Below are positions 18,100 to 26,675 of a stretch of 50,798 bases of DNA, piece after piece. The notes under the pieces were generated by a model, which made no database searches, was not told the DNA's origin, and saw only the letters and a program-made list of their open reading frames with translations. Origin of the DNA: Pseudomonadota bacterium (GTDB lineage Bacteria > Pseudomonadota > Gammaproteobacteria > Burkholderiales > Burkholderiaceae_C). Each line of letters opens with the position of its first letter. Positions within the stretch are counted from its first letter, which is position 1. A program made the position numbers and the translations under genes. The stretch spans positions 21,959 through 72,756 of the forward strand of contig JAFEEB010000014.1 of assembly GCA_018241325.1 (NCBI GenBank), read 5' to 3'.

Positions 18100-18711
18100 A
18101 TGATGGTGCTGTATTCAGGAACGACCTGCCCGTTTTCGCATCGCTGCCGCTTCGTGCTGTTCGAAAAAGGCATGGACTTCGAGATCCGCGACGTGGATCT
18201 CTACAACAAGCCCGAGGACATCAGCGTGATGAACCCCTACGGGCAAGTGCCGATCCTGGTCGAGCGCGACCTGATCCTGTATGAGTCCAACATCATCAAC
18301 GAGTACATCGACGAGCGCTTTCCGCACCCGCAGCTCATGCCGGGCGACCCGGTCGATCGCGCGCGGGTGCGCCTGTTCCTGCTCAACTTCGAGAAGGAGC
18401 TGTTCACCCACGTCAGCGTGCTGGAAAACCGCGCCACCAAGAGCAACGAGAAGGCGCTGGAAAAGGCGCGCGGCCACATCCGCGATCGCCTGACGCAGAT
18501 GGCGCCGGTGTTCCTGAAGAACAAGTTCATCCTGGGCGACAATTTTTCCATGCTCGACGTGGCGCTGGCGCCGCTGCTGTGGCGCCTGGACTACTACGGC
18601 ATCGACCTGTCCAAGAACGCCGCGCCCCTGCTCAAGTACGCCGAGCGCATCTTCTCGCGCCCGGCCTACATCGAGGCGCTGACGCCTTCCGAAAAAGTGA
18701 TGCGCAAGTAA
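18100..18711 (+). CDS. sspA: SspA, stringent starvation protein A (GST-fold RNA polymerase partner)
   Basis: A 203-residue glutathione-S-transferase-fold protein. The N-terminal thioredoxin-like part has YSGTTCPFSHRCRFVLFEKG and the cis-proline region YGQVPILVERD..ESNIINEYIDE; the C-terminal half is helical. SspA family members bind RNA polymerase in starvation instead of acting as glutathione transferases. The placing between petABC and sspB is the standard order in beta- and gammaproteobacteria and decides SspA over a plain GST. Start ATG 18100 follows AAGGAG at 18084; a second ATG is at 18103. Confidence 0.93.
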   Translation: MMVLYSGTTCPFSHRCRFVLFEKGMDFEIRDVDLYNKPEDISVMNPYGQVPILVERDLILYESNIINEYIDERFPHPQLMPGDPVDRARVRLFLLNFEKELFTHVSVLENRATKSNEKALEKARGHIRDRLTQMAPVFLKNKFILGDNFSMLDVALAPLLWRLDYYGIDLSKNAAPLLKYAERIFSRPAYIEALTPSEKVMRK

Positions 18712-18729
18712 GCGCGCCGCCCGCCTGCC

Positions 18730-19209
18730 ATGAACGCGCTGGAATCCGCATCCACCCGTCCGTACCTGATCCGCGCCCTGTACGAGTGGTGCGCGGACAA
18801 TGCGCTCACCCCTTACGTGGCCGTGCATGCCGACGACAGCGTGCAGGTGCCGCGCGAATACGTGCAAAACGGCGAGATCGTGCTCAACGTCAGCACCGAC
18901 GCCACGAGCGGCCTGCGGATCGGCAACGAATTCATCGAGTTCAAGGCGCGCTTTGGCGGCGTGCCGCGCGAGATCATCGTGCCCATCGACCGCGTGATCG
19001 CCATCTACGCGCGCGAGAACGGCCAGGGCATGGCCTTTCCCTTGCAGGTTCGCGCCCCCGGCGCGGACGAAGCGCCGGAGCCGGCATCGCTGGACACGCC
19101 TGCCGCGCCCAGCCTGGTCGAGTTGGTCGATGATGGCGATCCCCCCGGGCCGCCCGATTCCACGTCCGCGGGCGGGCGCAAGCGGCCCGCGCTCAAGCGC
19201 ATCAAGTAG
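18730..19209 (+). CDS. sspB: SspB, ClpXP protease specificity-enhancing factor
   Basis: A 159-residue adaptor that tethers ssrA-tagged peptides to ClpXP. Residues 8-115 form the substrate-binding domain (RPYLIRALYEWCADNALTPY, LNVSTDATSGLRIGN, IDRVIAIYARENGQGM). A disordered linker follows and the end RKRPALKRIK is the ClpX-binding tail. It lies 18 bp after sspA and would be co-transcribed with it. Confidence 0.95.
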   Translation: MNALESASTRPYLIRALYEWCADNALTPYVAVHADDSVQVPREYVQNGEIVLNVSTDATSGLRIGNEFIEFKARFGGVPREIIVPIDRVIAIYARENGQGMAFPLQVRAPGADEAPEPASLDTPAAPSLVELVDDGDPPGPPDSTSAGGRKRPALKRIK

Positions 19210-19246
19210 CCATGGGTGGCGGCTGTTTGGTCGCCGGGCCCTTGGT

Positions 19247-19252
19247 TAGAAT
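19247..19252 (+). promoter_or_regulatory. Candidate -10 element (TAGAAT) for tRNA-Thr
   Basis: GGTTAGAATCG lies 12 bp before the mature tRNA 5' end, the right distance for a short precursor leader. A weak -35 (TGTTTG, 19224-19229) is 17 bp upstream. Confidence 0.45.
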
Positions 19253-19264
19253 CGGCGCCGGTTC

Positions 19265-19340
19265 GCCGCCTTAGCTCAGTTGGTAGAGCACCCGCCTTGT
19301 AAGCGGTAGGTCGTCAGTTCGAATCCGACAGGCGGCACCA
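19265..19340 (+). tRNA. tRNA-Thr (anticodon UGU)
   Basis: A 76-nt cloverleaf. Acceptor GCCGCCT pairs with AGGCGGC, the D-arm is GCTC..GAGC, the anticodon loop CTTGTAA gives anticodon TGT (reads ACA), and the T-arm contains GTTCGAATC. The 3' CCA is encoded. The first pair of the anticodon stem (C27-T43) is a mismatch; the other four pair. It sits between sspB and the convergent dciA. Confidence 0.95.
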
Positions 19341-19350
19341 TGTCACTCTC

Positions 19351-19372
19351 ACCGGCGCGTCAGCGCGCCGGT
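19351..19372. terminator. Hairpin shared by tRNA-Thr and dciA ends
   Basis: ACCGGCGCG (19351-19359), loop tcag, CGCGCCGGT (19364-19372) is a perfect 9-bp stem 10 bp after the tRNA and overlapping the dciA stop codon (19360-19362). It could end transcription from both sides. No T-tract follows on the plus strand. Confidence 0.5.
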
Positions 19373-19680
19373 TCCCGATGCACCCGGATCCGAATGTCGG
19401 CCACGGGTCGACCGTGGGCCTCCAGCGCCAGGCGAAAGGCCGGCAGCAACTGCCGCACCTTGGCCGCCGCGGCCGGATTGGGCACCAGCAGGCACCATTG
19501 CGATTCGTCGATCGGTCCGGCCACCACGCCGGTGCGCAGTGCGGGGGGCAGCAGGGGCCGAATGATCTCCAGCCGCGCCGAGGATTCGGCCAGGCGCTCG
19601 CGCAGCGGCGCCAGCCCGGCGGCGCCGTCCAGGGCCGTGGCCACCGGGACGGCTTGGCGAGGATTCGTGAAAGGGGGCAT
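19360..19680 (-). CDS. dciA: DciA-like DUF721 protein, probable replicative helicase loader
   Basis: A 106-residue protein starting MPPFTNPRQAVPVATALDGA (ATG 19680). The KH-like DUF721 core is seen in LAPLRERLAESSARLEIIRP LLP and QWCLLVPNPAAAAKVRQLLP. DciA replaces DnaC-type loaders for DnaB helicase in most bacteria and is often encoded beside secA, as here in divergent orientation. The match is to a short, poorly conserved domain, so the name rests partly on position. An ATG at 19770 would add 30 residues without family support. Confidence 0.72.
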   Translation of the reverse strand: MPPFTNPRQAVPVATALDGAAGLAPLRERLAESSARLEIIRPLLPPALRTGVVAGPIDESQWCLLVPNPAAAAKVRQLLPAFRLALEAHGRPVADIRIRVHREPAR

Positions 19681-19866
19681 GGCGGCGGACCCGGAGCGCG
19701 GGTTTGGGCGTGAGTAAAATGGCAAGTTTGTCGCGCTGACGGCTGGATGGCGCCGCCCCATGTTGAACACGGCGGCGCCGACCCTATCTTCGCATCATCT
19801 GGAACCCACCTACACCGCTGGTTGCACCCTGTGGCGCGACGTTTGCGCAGCGGCGACCGCTCACGC

Positions 19867-22653
19867 ATGGCCACGACCTTCCTCACCAAGATTTTCGGCA
19901 GTCGCAACGACCGCCTGCTCAAGCAATACCGCAAAGTCGCGGCCCGCATCAACGCGCTCGAACCCGAATTCGAAAAGCTCGGCGACGATGAATTGCGCGG
20001 CAAGACCCAGCAGTTTCGCGATCGCCTGGCTGCAGGCGAGACAATCGAGCAGTTGCTGCCCGAGGCGTTTGCCGTGGTGCGCGAGGCCTCCAAGCGCGTC
20101 ATGAAGATGCGCCACTTCGACGTGCAGCTGGTGGGTGGCATGGCGCTGCACGAGGGCAAGATCGCCGAGATGCGCACCGGCGAGGGCAAGACGCTCACCG
20201 CCACGCTGCCGGTGTACCTGAACGCACTGGGCGGCAAGGGCGTGCACGTGGTCACCGTCAACGACTACCTGGCCAATCGCGACGCGCAATGGATGGGGCG
20301 CCTGTACGGCTTTCTGGGCCTGACGGTGGGCGTGAACCTGCCGCAGATGCCGCGCGAGGACAAGCAGGCCGCCTACAACGCCGACATCACCTACGGCACC
20401 AACAACGAGTACGGCTTCGACTACCTGCGCGACAACATGGTCTACGAGGTGGCCGACCGCGTGCAGCGCAAACTGAACTACGCCATCGTGGACGAGGTGG
20501 ATTCGATCCTGATCGACGAGGCGCGCACGCCGCTCATCATCAGCGGCCAGGCCGAGGACCACACGGCCATGTACGTGGCCATGAACCAGGTCGCGCCGCT
20601 GCTGGTCAAGCAGGAGGGCGAGGCCGACCCGCGCACCGGCGAGGGCGTGACCAAGCCGGGCGACTTCACGGTCGATGAAAAAGCGCACCAGATCTACCTG
20701 ACCGAGCAAGGCCACGAGACCGCCGAGCGCGTGCTGGTCGAGCGCGGCCTGATCGCCCCCGGCGCCAGCCTGTACGACGCGGCCAACATCGCGCTGATGC
20801 ACCACCTGTACGCGGCCTTGCGCGCGCACTACCTGTTTCATCGCGACCAGCACTACGTGGTGCAAACCGGGGAGCAGGGCGCCGAGATCGTCATCGTGGA
20901 CGAATTCACCGGCCGCCTGATGAGCGGTCGCCGCTGGAGCGACGGCCTGCACCAGGCGGTGGAGGCCAAGGAGGGCGTGCCCATCCAGGCCGAGAACCAG
21001 ACCTTGGCCTCGATCACGTTCCAGAACTACTTTCGCCTCTACGGCAAGCTGGCCGGCATGACCGGCACGGCCGACACGGAGGCCTACGAGTTCCAGGAAA
21101 TCTACGGCCTGGAGACGGTGGTGATCCCGCCCAACCGGCCCAGCAAACGCGACGACCAGCTCGACCGGGTCTACAAGACCACGTCCGAAAAATACACCGC
21201 GGCCATCGCCGACATCCGTGCCTGCTACGACAAGGGCCAGCCGGTGCTGGTGGGCACCTCGTCCATCGAGAACTCCGAAATCATCGCCGAGCTGCTGCAA
21301 AAGGCCAAGCTGCCGCACCAGGTGCTCAACGCCAAGCAGCACGCGCGCGAGGCCGACATCGTGGCGCAGGCCGGCCGGCCCAAGATGATCACCATCGCCA
21401 CCAACATGGCCGGGCGCGGCACCGACATCGTGCTGGGCGGCAACGTGGACAAGGCCGTCGAGGCGCTGGCGCAAGACCCGGCCCTGGACGAAGCCGCCCG
21501 CGCCGCGCGCGCGGCCGAGCTGCGCGCCCAGTGGGAAAAGGACCACGCCCAGGTGGTCGCCCTGGGTGGCCTGCGCATCATCGCCACCGAGCGGCACGAG
21601 AGCCGGCGCATCGACAACCAGCTGCGCGGGCGTTCGGGCCGCCAGGGCGATCCGGGCTCCTCGCGCTTTTACCTGAGCCTGGACGATCCGCTGATGCGCA
21701 TTTTTGCCGGCGACCGCGTGCGCGCCATCATGGAGCGCCTGAAGATGCCCGAGGGCGAGGCCATCGAGGCGGGCATCGTCACGCGCAGCATCGAGAGCGC
21801 GCAGCGCAAGGTCGAGGCACGCAACTTCGACATCCGCAAGCAGCTGCTCGAGTACGACGACGTCTCCAACGATCAGCGCAAGGTGATCTACCAGGAGCGC
21901 AACGACATTCTGGACGCCACCGACCTGAGCGAGCAGATCGCCGCCTTCCGCGAAGGCAGCATGACCGACCTGGCGCGCCAGTACGTGCCATCCCAGTCGG
22001 TCGAGGAGCAGTGGGACATCCCCGGACTGGAGAAGGTGCTGGCCGAGCAGTGGCAGCTGGAGCTGCCGCTGGCCAAGGAGGTCGAGGCCTCCAGCGCCAT
22101 CACCGACGAGGACATCGCCGAGAAGGTCGTCAGCGCGGCCAACCAGAGCTATGCCCAGCGCCTGGAGCAGGTCGGCGGCGAGAACTTCCACCCCTTCGAG
22201 CGCGCCGTGCTGCTGCAAAGCATCGACATGCACTGGCGCGAGCACCTGGCCGCGCTGGACTACCTGCGCCAGGGCATTCACCTGCGCAGCTACGGCCAGA
22301 AACAGCCCAAGCAGGAATACAAGCGCGAGGCCTTCGAGCTGTTCGGCCAACTGCTCGACGTGGTCAAGAACGACGTCACGCGCACGCTGATGACCGTGCG
22401 CATCCAGTCCAGCGAGCAGATCGAGCAGGCCGCGCAGGACTTCGAGGCGCGCGGCGAGCGCGTCAGCAACGTGACCTACACCGCCCCGACTGAAACGGGT
22501 GAGGCCGAGAGCGTGCCGGAGGCCGCCGCGCGCGGCATGGCGGCAGCCGCCGCAGCGGGCGCCGCCGCCGCCGTGCCCCGCGTCGGCCGCAACGATCCCT
22601 GCCCTTGCGGAAGCGGCAAAAAATACAAGAACTGCCACGGTGCCTTGAGCTGA
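19867..22653 (+). CDS. secA: SecA, preprotein translocase ATPase
   Basis: A 928-residue motor that drives unfolded preproteins through SecYEG. Start ATG 19867 gives [20 protein letters not shown]. Nucleotide-binding domain 1 has Walker [12 protein letters not shown] and Walker [18 protein letters not shown]; the second domain has [10 protein letters not shown] and [12 protein letters not shown]. The C-terminal zinc finger [16 protein letters not shown] that binds SecB and phospholipid is intact. The 186-bp spacer to dciA carries a TAAAAT box at 19715-19720; no secM-like gene is seen. Confidence 0.98.
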   Translation: MATTFLTKIFGSRNDRLLKQYRKVAARINALEPEFEKLGDDELRGKTQQFRDRLAAGETIEQLLPEAFAVVREASKRVMKMRHFDVQLVGGMALHEGKIAEMRTGEGKTLTATLPVYLNALGGKGVHVVTVNDYLANRDAQWMGRLYGFLGLTVGVNLPQMPREDKQAAYNADITYGTNNEYGFDYLRDNMVYEVADRVQRKLNYAIVDEVDSILIDEARTPLIISGQAEDHTAMYVAMNQVAPLLVKQEGEADPRTGEGVTKPGDFTVDEKAHQIYLTEQGHETAERVLVERGLIAPGASLYDAANIALMHHLYAALRAHYLFHRDQHYVVQTGEQGAEIVIVDEFTGRLMSGRRWSDGLHQAVEAKEGVPIQAENQTLASITFQNYFRLYGKLAGMTGTADTEAYEFQEIYGLETVVIPPNRPSKRDDQLDRVYKTTSEKYTAAIADIRACYDKGQPVLVGTSSIENSEIIAELLQKAKLPHQVLNAKQHAREADIVAQAGRPKMITIATNMAGRGTDIVLGGNVDKAVEALAQDPALDEAARAARAAELRAQWEKDHAQVVALGGLRIIATERHESRRIDNQLRGRSGRQGDPGSSRFYLSLDDPLMRIFAGDRVRAIMERLKMPEGEAIEAGIVTRSIESAQRKVEARNFDIRKQLLEYDDVSNDQRKVIYQERNDILDATDLSEQIAAFREGSMTDLARQYVPSQSVEEQWDIPGLEKVLAEQWQLELPLAKEVEASSAITDEDIAEKVVSAANQSYAQRLEQVGGENFHPFERAVLLQSIDMHWREHLAALDYLRQGIHLRSYGQKQPKQEYKREAFELFGQLLDVVKNDVTRTLMTVRIQSSEQIEQAAQDFEARGERVSNVTYTAPTETGEAESVPEAAARGMAAAAAAGAAAAVPRVGRNDPCPCGSGKKYKNCHGALS

Positions 22654-22689
22654 CGTGGTTTCTCTGTCCTTTGGAGGTTTTCAAACGCC

Positions 22690-23919
22690 ATGCCCGTCCA
22701 TCTGACCGCCACCGATCCAGCACAACTTTTGCCAGTCGTCGGCGTGCGGCCGGGGGTCGCGCAAGCGGGCATACGCAAGGCCGGGCGCGACGATTTGACG
22801 GTGTTGCTGCTGGACGATGGCGCCAGCGTGGGCGGCGTGTTCACGCAAAACCGCTTTTGCGCCGCGCCCGTACAGGTGTGCCGCGAGCATCTGGCGGGCG
22901 GCGCGCCGATCCGCGCCATCGTCATCAACACCGGCAATGCCAATGCCGGCACGGGCGAGGATGGCTTGGCGCGTGCGCGCCAGACCTGCGCCGCGCTGGC
23001 GGGTCTGCTCAACATCGAAGCAAACCAGGTGCTGCCCCTGTCCACCGGCGTCATCATGGAGCCGCTGCCGGTCGATCGCATTGCCGCCGGCCTGCCGGCC
23101 GCCCTGGCCGCGGCGGGCGTCGATCAATGGGGTCGCGCCGCCAGCGCCATCATGACCACCGACACGGTGCCCAAGGCCTTCAGTGCCAAGGCGCGCGTGG
23201 GCGGGGTCGAAGTGGCCGTCACCGGCATCGGCAAGGGCGCCGGCATGATCCGTCCCAACATGGCCACCATGCTGGGTTTTGTCGCCACCGACGCCTGCAT
23301 CGACGCGGCGCTGCTCACGCCGCTGGCGCGCGAGCTGGCCGAGGGCTCGTTCAACCGCGTCACCGTCGATGGCGACACGTCCACCAACGACAGCTTTTTG
23401 CTCATCGCCACCCAGCGCGCCGGCAACGCGCCCATCACCACGCTCGAATCGGCGGACGCGCAGGCGCTCAAGGCGGCGCTGCTCCAGGTTGCGCGCCAGC
23501 TGGCCCAGGCCATCGTGCGCGACGGCGAAGGCGCAACCAAGTTCATTACCGTGCGCGTCGAGGGCGGGCGCGACGCTGCCGAATGCCGTCAGGTGGCCTA
23601 TGCCATCGCGCATTCGCCCCTGGTCAAGACGGCGTTTTTCGCCAGCGACCCCAACCTGGGGCGCATTCTGGCGGCGGTGGGTTACGCCGGCATCGCCGAC
23701 CTCGACCAGACCCAGATCGATTTGCACCTGGACGACGTGCACGTGGCCACCGGCGGCGGGCGCCACCCGCAGTACCGCGAAGAAGACGGCCAGCGCGTGA
23801 TGAAACAGGCCGAGATCACCGTGCGCGTGGGTCTGGGCCGGGGCACCGCCCATGACACGGTCTGGACCTGCGACCTGAGCCACGATTACGTGAGCATCAA
23901 CGCCGATTACAGATCTTGA
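22690..23919 (+). CDS. argJ: ArgJ, glutamate N-acetyltransferase / ornithine acetyltransferase
   Basis: A 409-residue self-cleaving N-terminal nucleophile enzyme that recycles the acetyl group in arginine synthesis. The cleavage site is between A192 and T193 in NMATMLGF, preceded by the oxyanion-forming GKGAGMIRP. Substrate loop TTDTVPKAF and the C-terminal VSINADYRS are family features. Whether it is mono- or bifunctional (using acetyl-CoA as well) cannot be read directly. Start ATG 22690 follows TTGGAGG at 22671. The stop codon lies at the edge of a dispersed repeat. Confidence 0.96.
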   Translation: MPVHLTATDPAQLLPVVGVRPGVAQAGIRKAGRDDLTVLLLDDGASVGGVFTQNRFCAAPVQVCREHLAGGAPIRAIVINTGNANAGTGEDGLARARQTCAALAGLLNIEANQVLPLSTGVIMEPLPVDRIAAGLPAALAAAGVDQWGRAASAIMTTDTVPKAFSAKARVGGVEVAVTGIGKGAGMIRPNMATMLGFVATDACIDAALLTPLARELAEGSFNRVTVDGDTSTNDSFLLIATQRAGNAPITTLESADAQALKAALLQVARQLAQAIVRDGEGATKFITVRVEGGRDAAECRQVAYAIAHSPLVKTAFFASDPNLGRILAAVGYAGIADLDQTQIDLHLDDVHVATGGGRHPQYREEDGQRVMKQAEITVRVGLGRGTAHDTVWTCDLSHDYVSINADYRS

Positions 23920-23971
23920 TAGCTACTTTTCTGATAGCTGTCAGCGCTTGTTGCCTGGGCGCTGGAGGCCT
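23916..23971 (-). repeat. Inverted copy of the ~55-bp dispersed repeat after argJ
   Basis: Read on the minus strand it runs GGCCTCCAGCGCCCAGGCAA, CAAGCGCT, ACAGCTATCAGAAAAGTAGC, matching the copy at 35946. It starts at the argJ stop and ends 3 bp before the next start codon. Its GGAGG (23964-23968) is the Shine-Dalgarno sequence of the DUF815 gene. Confidence 0.7.
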
Positions 23972-23973
23972 GA

Positions 23974-24840
23974 ATGAATGAAAATCTGACGCGCCTGATC
24001 GAGCGGGCCGAACAACTCATCACCCGCATCGAGGCCGTTCTGCCCCAGCCCCTGGGCGCGCCCGACTGGGCAGAGGCCATGGCCTGGCGCTACCGCAAGC
24101 GCGCCTCGGGCATGGGGGCGCTGGAGCCGGTGCGCCATCTGGCCGCGATGGCCTTGTCCGACCTGAAGGAAATCGACGCGCAAAAAGACAAGATCGAGCG
24201 CAACACGCGCCAGTTCGTCGAAGGCCGGCCGGCCAACAACGTGCTGCTGACGGGCGCGCGCGGCACGGGCAAGTCCTCGCTCATCAAGGCTTGCCTGAAC
24301 GCTTTCGCACCGCAGGGCCTGCGCCTGATCGAGGTGGACAAGACCGACCTGGTGGACCTGCCCGACATCGTCGAGGTGGTGAGCCAGCGGCCCGAGAAGT
24401 TCATCGTCTACTGCGACGACCTGAGTTTCGACGAGGGCGAACCGGGCTACAAGGCGCTCAAAAGCATTCTGGACGGCAGCGTGGCGGCCAGCACCCCCAA
24501 CGTGCTCATCTATGCCACCAGCAACCGCCGCCACCTGCTGCCCGAGTACATGAAGGAAAACCTCAGCTACACCCACACCGAGGACGGCGAGGTGCACCCC
24601 GGCGAAGTGATCGAGGAAAAGATTTCGCTGTCCGAGCGCTTTGGCCTGTGGGTGAGTTTCTATCCTTTCACGCAGGCTGAATACCTGGCGATTGCCGCGC
24701 AGTGGCTCAGCGCCCTGGGCGCCAGCGCGGCGCAGATCGAGGCCGCCCGGCCCGAGGCCCTGGTGTGGGCGCTCGAGCGCGGTTCGCGCTCCGGCCGCGT
24801 GGCCTGGCAGTTCGCGCGCGACTTCATGGGAAGGCATTGA
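23974..24840 (+). CDS. DUF815-family AAA-type ATPase
   Basis: A 288-residue P-loop ATPase. Walker A GARGTGKSS has its lysine at K100, Walker B is FIVYCDDLSFDEGE, and a sensor-like asparagine sits in YATSNRRHLLPEY. The N-terminal 90 residues are helical and family-specific. DUF815 proteins are widespread, usually single-copy and of unknown function; no catalytic domain besides the ATPase is present. The start ATG 23974 has GGAGG 5 bp upstream, supplied by the dispersed repeat. The gene stands between argJ and a Nudix gene in the same direction. Confidence 0.88.
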   Translation: MNENLTRLIERAEQLITRIEAVLPQPLGAPDWAEAMAWRYRKRASGMGALEPVRHLAAMALSDLKEIDAQKDKIERNTRQFVEGRPANNVLLTGARGTGKSSLIKACLNAFAPQGLRLIEVDKTDLVDLPDIVEVVSQRPEKFIVYCDDLSFDEGEPGYKALKSILDGSVAASTPNVLIYATSNRRHLLPEYMKENLSYTHTEDGEVHPGEVIEEKISLSERFGLWVSFYPFTQAEYLAIAAQWLSALGASAAQIEAARPEALVWALERGSRSGRVAWQFARDFMGRH

Positions 24841-24965
24841 TTCCCCCCTCTGCGTCGCCTGCGGCGCCTTCCCCCAGGGGACGACGCCAGTGGCCGGCGC
24901 AGGTCCGGCCGCGGCGCCCTTGCATGGCCTGCTCCGCGGCCATCTGACTCCTTGCGCTGCGTACG
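24841..24965 (+). repeat. Intergenic repeat after the DUF815 ATPase gene
   Basis: The 141-bp spacer carries CCCCCTCTGCGTCGCCTGCG, CCCCCAGGGGACGACGCC, GGCCGGCGC..GGTCCGGCCGCGGCG and GCATGGCCTGCTCCGCGGCC. The last motif is shared with the palindromic repeats at 42070 and 49032. The layout is one I associate with Comamonadaceae intergenic DNA (recalled). No gene is seen. Confidence 0.55.
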
Positions 24966-24981
24966 CCATGAATGAACCGAA

Positions 24982-25455
24982 ATGACCGACATCCTGACTG
25001 CGGACGGGCATGTGCCGCGTGACGTGCCGGGCGAGCGGACGATCGTCGAGGTGGCCGTCGGCATCTTGCTGCAACCCGATGGCCGCTTCTTGCTGACCTC
25101 GCGCCCGCCGGGCAAGGTCTATGCGGGCTACTGGGAGTTCCCGGGCGGCAAGCTGGAAGCCGGCGAAAGCGTGGAGCAGGCGCTGGCGCGCGAGCTGCAT
25201 GAAGAGCTGGGCGTGGTGATCGAGCCAGCGGCCATCACCCGCTGGCGTGAGCAGTGCGTGGACTATCCGCACGCCTTGGTGCGCCTGCATTTTTGTCGTG
25301 TCACGGCGTGGCGCGGTGCGCTGCAAATGCGCGAAGGCCAGGATGCCGCGTGGGAGCGCCTGCCGGTGGGCGTGCAGCCGGTGCTGGCGGGCACGCTGCC
25401 CGTGCTGCAATGGTTGCGCGAGGAGGCGGGTGACGTGACCCCTCGTCCGGCGTGA
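24982..25455 (+). CDS. MutT-like Nudix hydrolase
   Basis: A 157-residue Nudix protein. The Nudix box GGKLEAGESVEQALARELHE followed by ELGV matches G-x5-E-x7-REUXEEXGU exactly. The preceding LLTSRPPGKVYAGYWEFPGG and following YPHALVRLHFCRVTAW resemble MutT, which removes 8-oxo-dGTP from the nucleotide pool. Start ATG 24982. It is convergent with yacG, 51 bp away. Confidence 0.88.
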   Translation: MTDILTADGHVPRDVPGERTIVEVAVGILLQPDGRFLLTSRPPGKVYAGYWEFPGGKLEAGESVEQALARELHEELGVVIEPAAITRWREQCVDYPHALVRLHFCRVTAWRGALQMREGQDAAWERLPVGVQPVLAGTLPVLQWLREEAGDVTPRPA

Positions 25456-25506
25456 GGAGCCCGCCCGGCGCGGGCCGGCCTGCCTGATCGGGCGTTGGTC
25501 CCCGGA

Positions 25507-25710
25507 TCAATGCGGCGGGTGCGCGGGAGGCTCGTCCGGATCGTCCTGCACGGCGACGCGAAAGCGCTCGTTGGCCCAGTCGCCCAGATCGTGCAGCTTG
25601 CAGCGCTGGCTGCAAAACGGCCGCCAGGGGTTGTCCGGCGCATAGCGGCTGGGGCCGCCGCAGGCGGGGCAGCGCACGGTGGGAGCCGGGGAGGGCGTGC
25701 GGCTGTTCAC
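25507..25710 (-). CDS. yacG: YacG, DNA gyrase inhibitor / zinc-binding protein
   Basis: A 67-residue zinc protein. The four cysteines are in CPACGG and FCSQRC, followed by KLHDLGDWANERFRV, the family signature; the tail is acidic and proline-rich. YacG of Escherichia coli binds GyrB. The start is taken as GTG 25710 (MNSRTPSPAPTVRCP). This GTG lies in the border motif CCAGTGAAC of a 63-bp repeat array, with AGGGT 10 bases upstream as ribosome site. The frame stays open through the whole array to 25902, so a longer product of 131 residues with repeat-derived N-terminus is possible. Last gene of the pilB-to-yacG block. Confidence 0.88.
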   Translation of the reverse strand: MNSRTPSPAPTVRCPACGGPSRYAPDNPWRPFCSQRCKLHDLGDWANERFRVAVQDDPDEPPAHPPH

Positions 25711-25897
25711 TGGACGACCCTGCACGCTGCGCGCTGCGGGATTCGCGCTTGGGAGCGGCCCGGCGCGCAGATTGCACCAACCCTGCGCGCTGCGCGCTGC
25801 GGGATTCGCGCTTGGGGGCGGCCCGGCGCGCAAATCGGACAAACCCTGCGCGCTGTGCGCTGCGGGATTCGCGCTTGGGAGCGGCCCGGCGCGCTCA
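25703..25897 (-). repeat. Tandem 63-bp repeat array 1 (3 units) between zapD and yacG
   Basis: Units on the plus strand start at 25722, 25785 and 25848 with a 63-bp period; the last is truncated at the border. The core GGGATTCGCGCTTGGGAGCG then GCCCGGCGCG is nearly invariant (unit 2 has GGGGGCG); the AGATTGCACC / AAATCGGAC part varies. The array begins at the zapD stop (border CGCTCA, 25892-25897) and ends at CTGTTCA (25703-25709), a distance of 3 x 63 - 1. The same core and borders recur at 31972. There are no unique spacers, so it is not a CRISPR array. Confidence 0.95.
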
Positions 25898-25898
25898 T
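25707..25898 (-). other. Repeat-encoded small ORF (63 codons), expression unknown
   Basis: ATG 25898 overlaps the zapD stop (ATGA) and the TGA stop overlaps the GTG start of yacG (GTGA). The product would be M-S followed by three copies of a 21-residue unit, APGRSQARIP...RRVCPIC, the last ending VVQ. It is arginine- and proline-rich with no known domain. The array of six units at 31976 gives an ORF with the same start, unit and end. It could be a real peptide or only the effect of a repeat whose length is a multiple of three and which lacks stops in every frame. Confidence 0.3.
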
Positions 25899-26650
25899 GC
25901 ACACAGCGCCAACTCGAAGGGCGCGTCGATGCGTTCGGACTGCAACTTGCCGTCGGGCTGCAGGCGCATCAGGCGCACGGACACGGCCAGCCGGTTGCCG
26001 CTGATTTCGGGCACCAGGCCCAGCGACTCATCCAGCCGCAGGCGCAGCAGCTGCACCGTGCGGCCTTGCGGCAGGCCCATCTGGTATTGACCGGCCGTGG
26101 CGGTCAGCATGCGCGGCTTGCCGGTGTCGCGCAGGATTTGCAGCAGCAGCGCGATGGCTTGCGCCATGGGCCCCAGCGAGGCCACCCAGCGCTGCAAGTC
26201 GGCGCGCCGGCTGGCCGCCTGGCCGTGCTGCCAGGCATGGTAGGCCGGCAGATCGAACCCGCAGGTGCCGCCCGGGATGGCGGCGCGGCTGCGGATGCCC
26301 ATCAGCCAGTCGTTGTCGGTCAGTTCGTGGCCGGGTTTGCCCAGCTGCTGGTTGAGCTGGCTGAAGGCGTCGTCCAGCCGCGCCAGGATGGCGTTCAGCG
26401 AGACCTCCGAGATGGCGGGGTTGCCGCGGTAGGCGGCCATCTGCGTTTTTTGCTTTTCCAGGTCCTTGAGCACGTCCGACTTCAGGTCGGCGCGGCTCGT
26501 CACGTCCATGATCTCGAACAGGGTGACCAGCGCAAAGTGGTGGTCCAGCGCCGCCTCGCGCGGCAGCAACTGGCCCAGTCGGCCGAACAGGTGCTCGAGC
26601 CGGAGATAGGTGCGAATGCGTTCGTTGAAAGGGTACTCGTACAGGATCAC
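25895..26650 (-). CDS. zapD: ZapD, cell-division protein that bundles FtsZ
   Basis: A 251-residue protein. GTG 26650 gives MILYEYPFNERIRTYLRLEH, the family N-terminus; length fits the 247 of Escherichia coli. The N-terminal alpha domain includes EHLFGRLGQLL and FFALVTLFEIMD-like text (HHFALVTLFEIMD), the C-terminal beta domain QMGLPQGRTVQLLRLRLDES. ZapD cross-links FtsZ protofilaments at the Z-ring. It lies 25 bp after coaE in the block pilB-pilC-pilD-coaE-zapD-yacG. Its TGA stop is fused to the border of the repeat array. Confidence 0.93.
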   Translation of the reverse strand: MILYEYPFNERIRTYLRLEHLFGRLGQLLPREAALDHHFALVTLFEIMDVTSRADLKSDVLKDLEKQKTQMAAYRGNPAISEVSLNAILARLDDAFSQLNQQLGKPGHELTDNDWLMGIRSRAAIPGGTCGFDLPAYHAWQHGQAASRRADLQRWVASLGPMAQAIALLLQILRDTGKPRMLTATAGQYQMGLPQGRTVQLLRLRLDESLGLVPEISGNRLAVSVRLMRLQPDGKLQSERIDAPFELALCA

Positions 26651-26675
26651 GCGCGGGCTTCCAGGCTGGGGCGCA

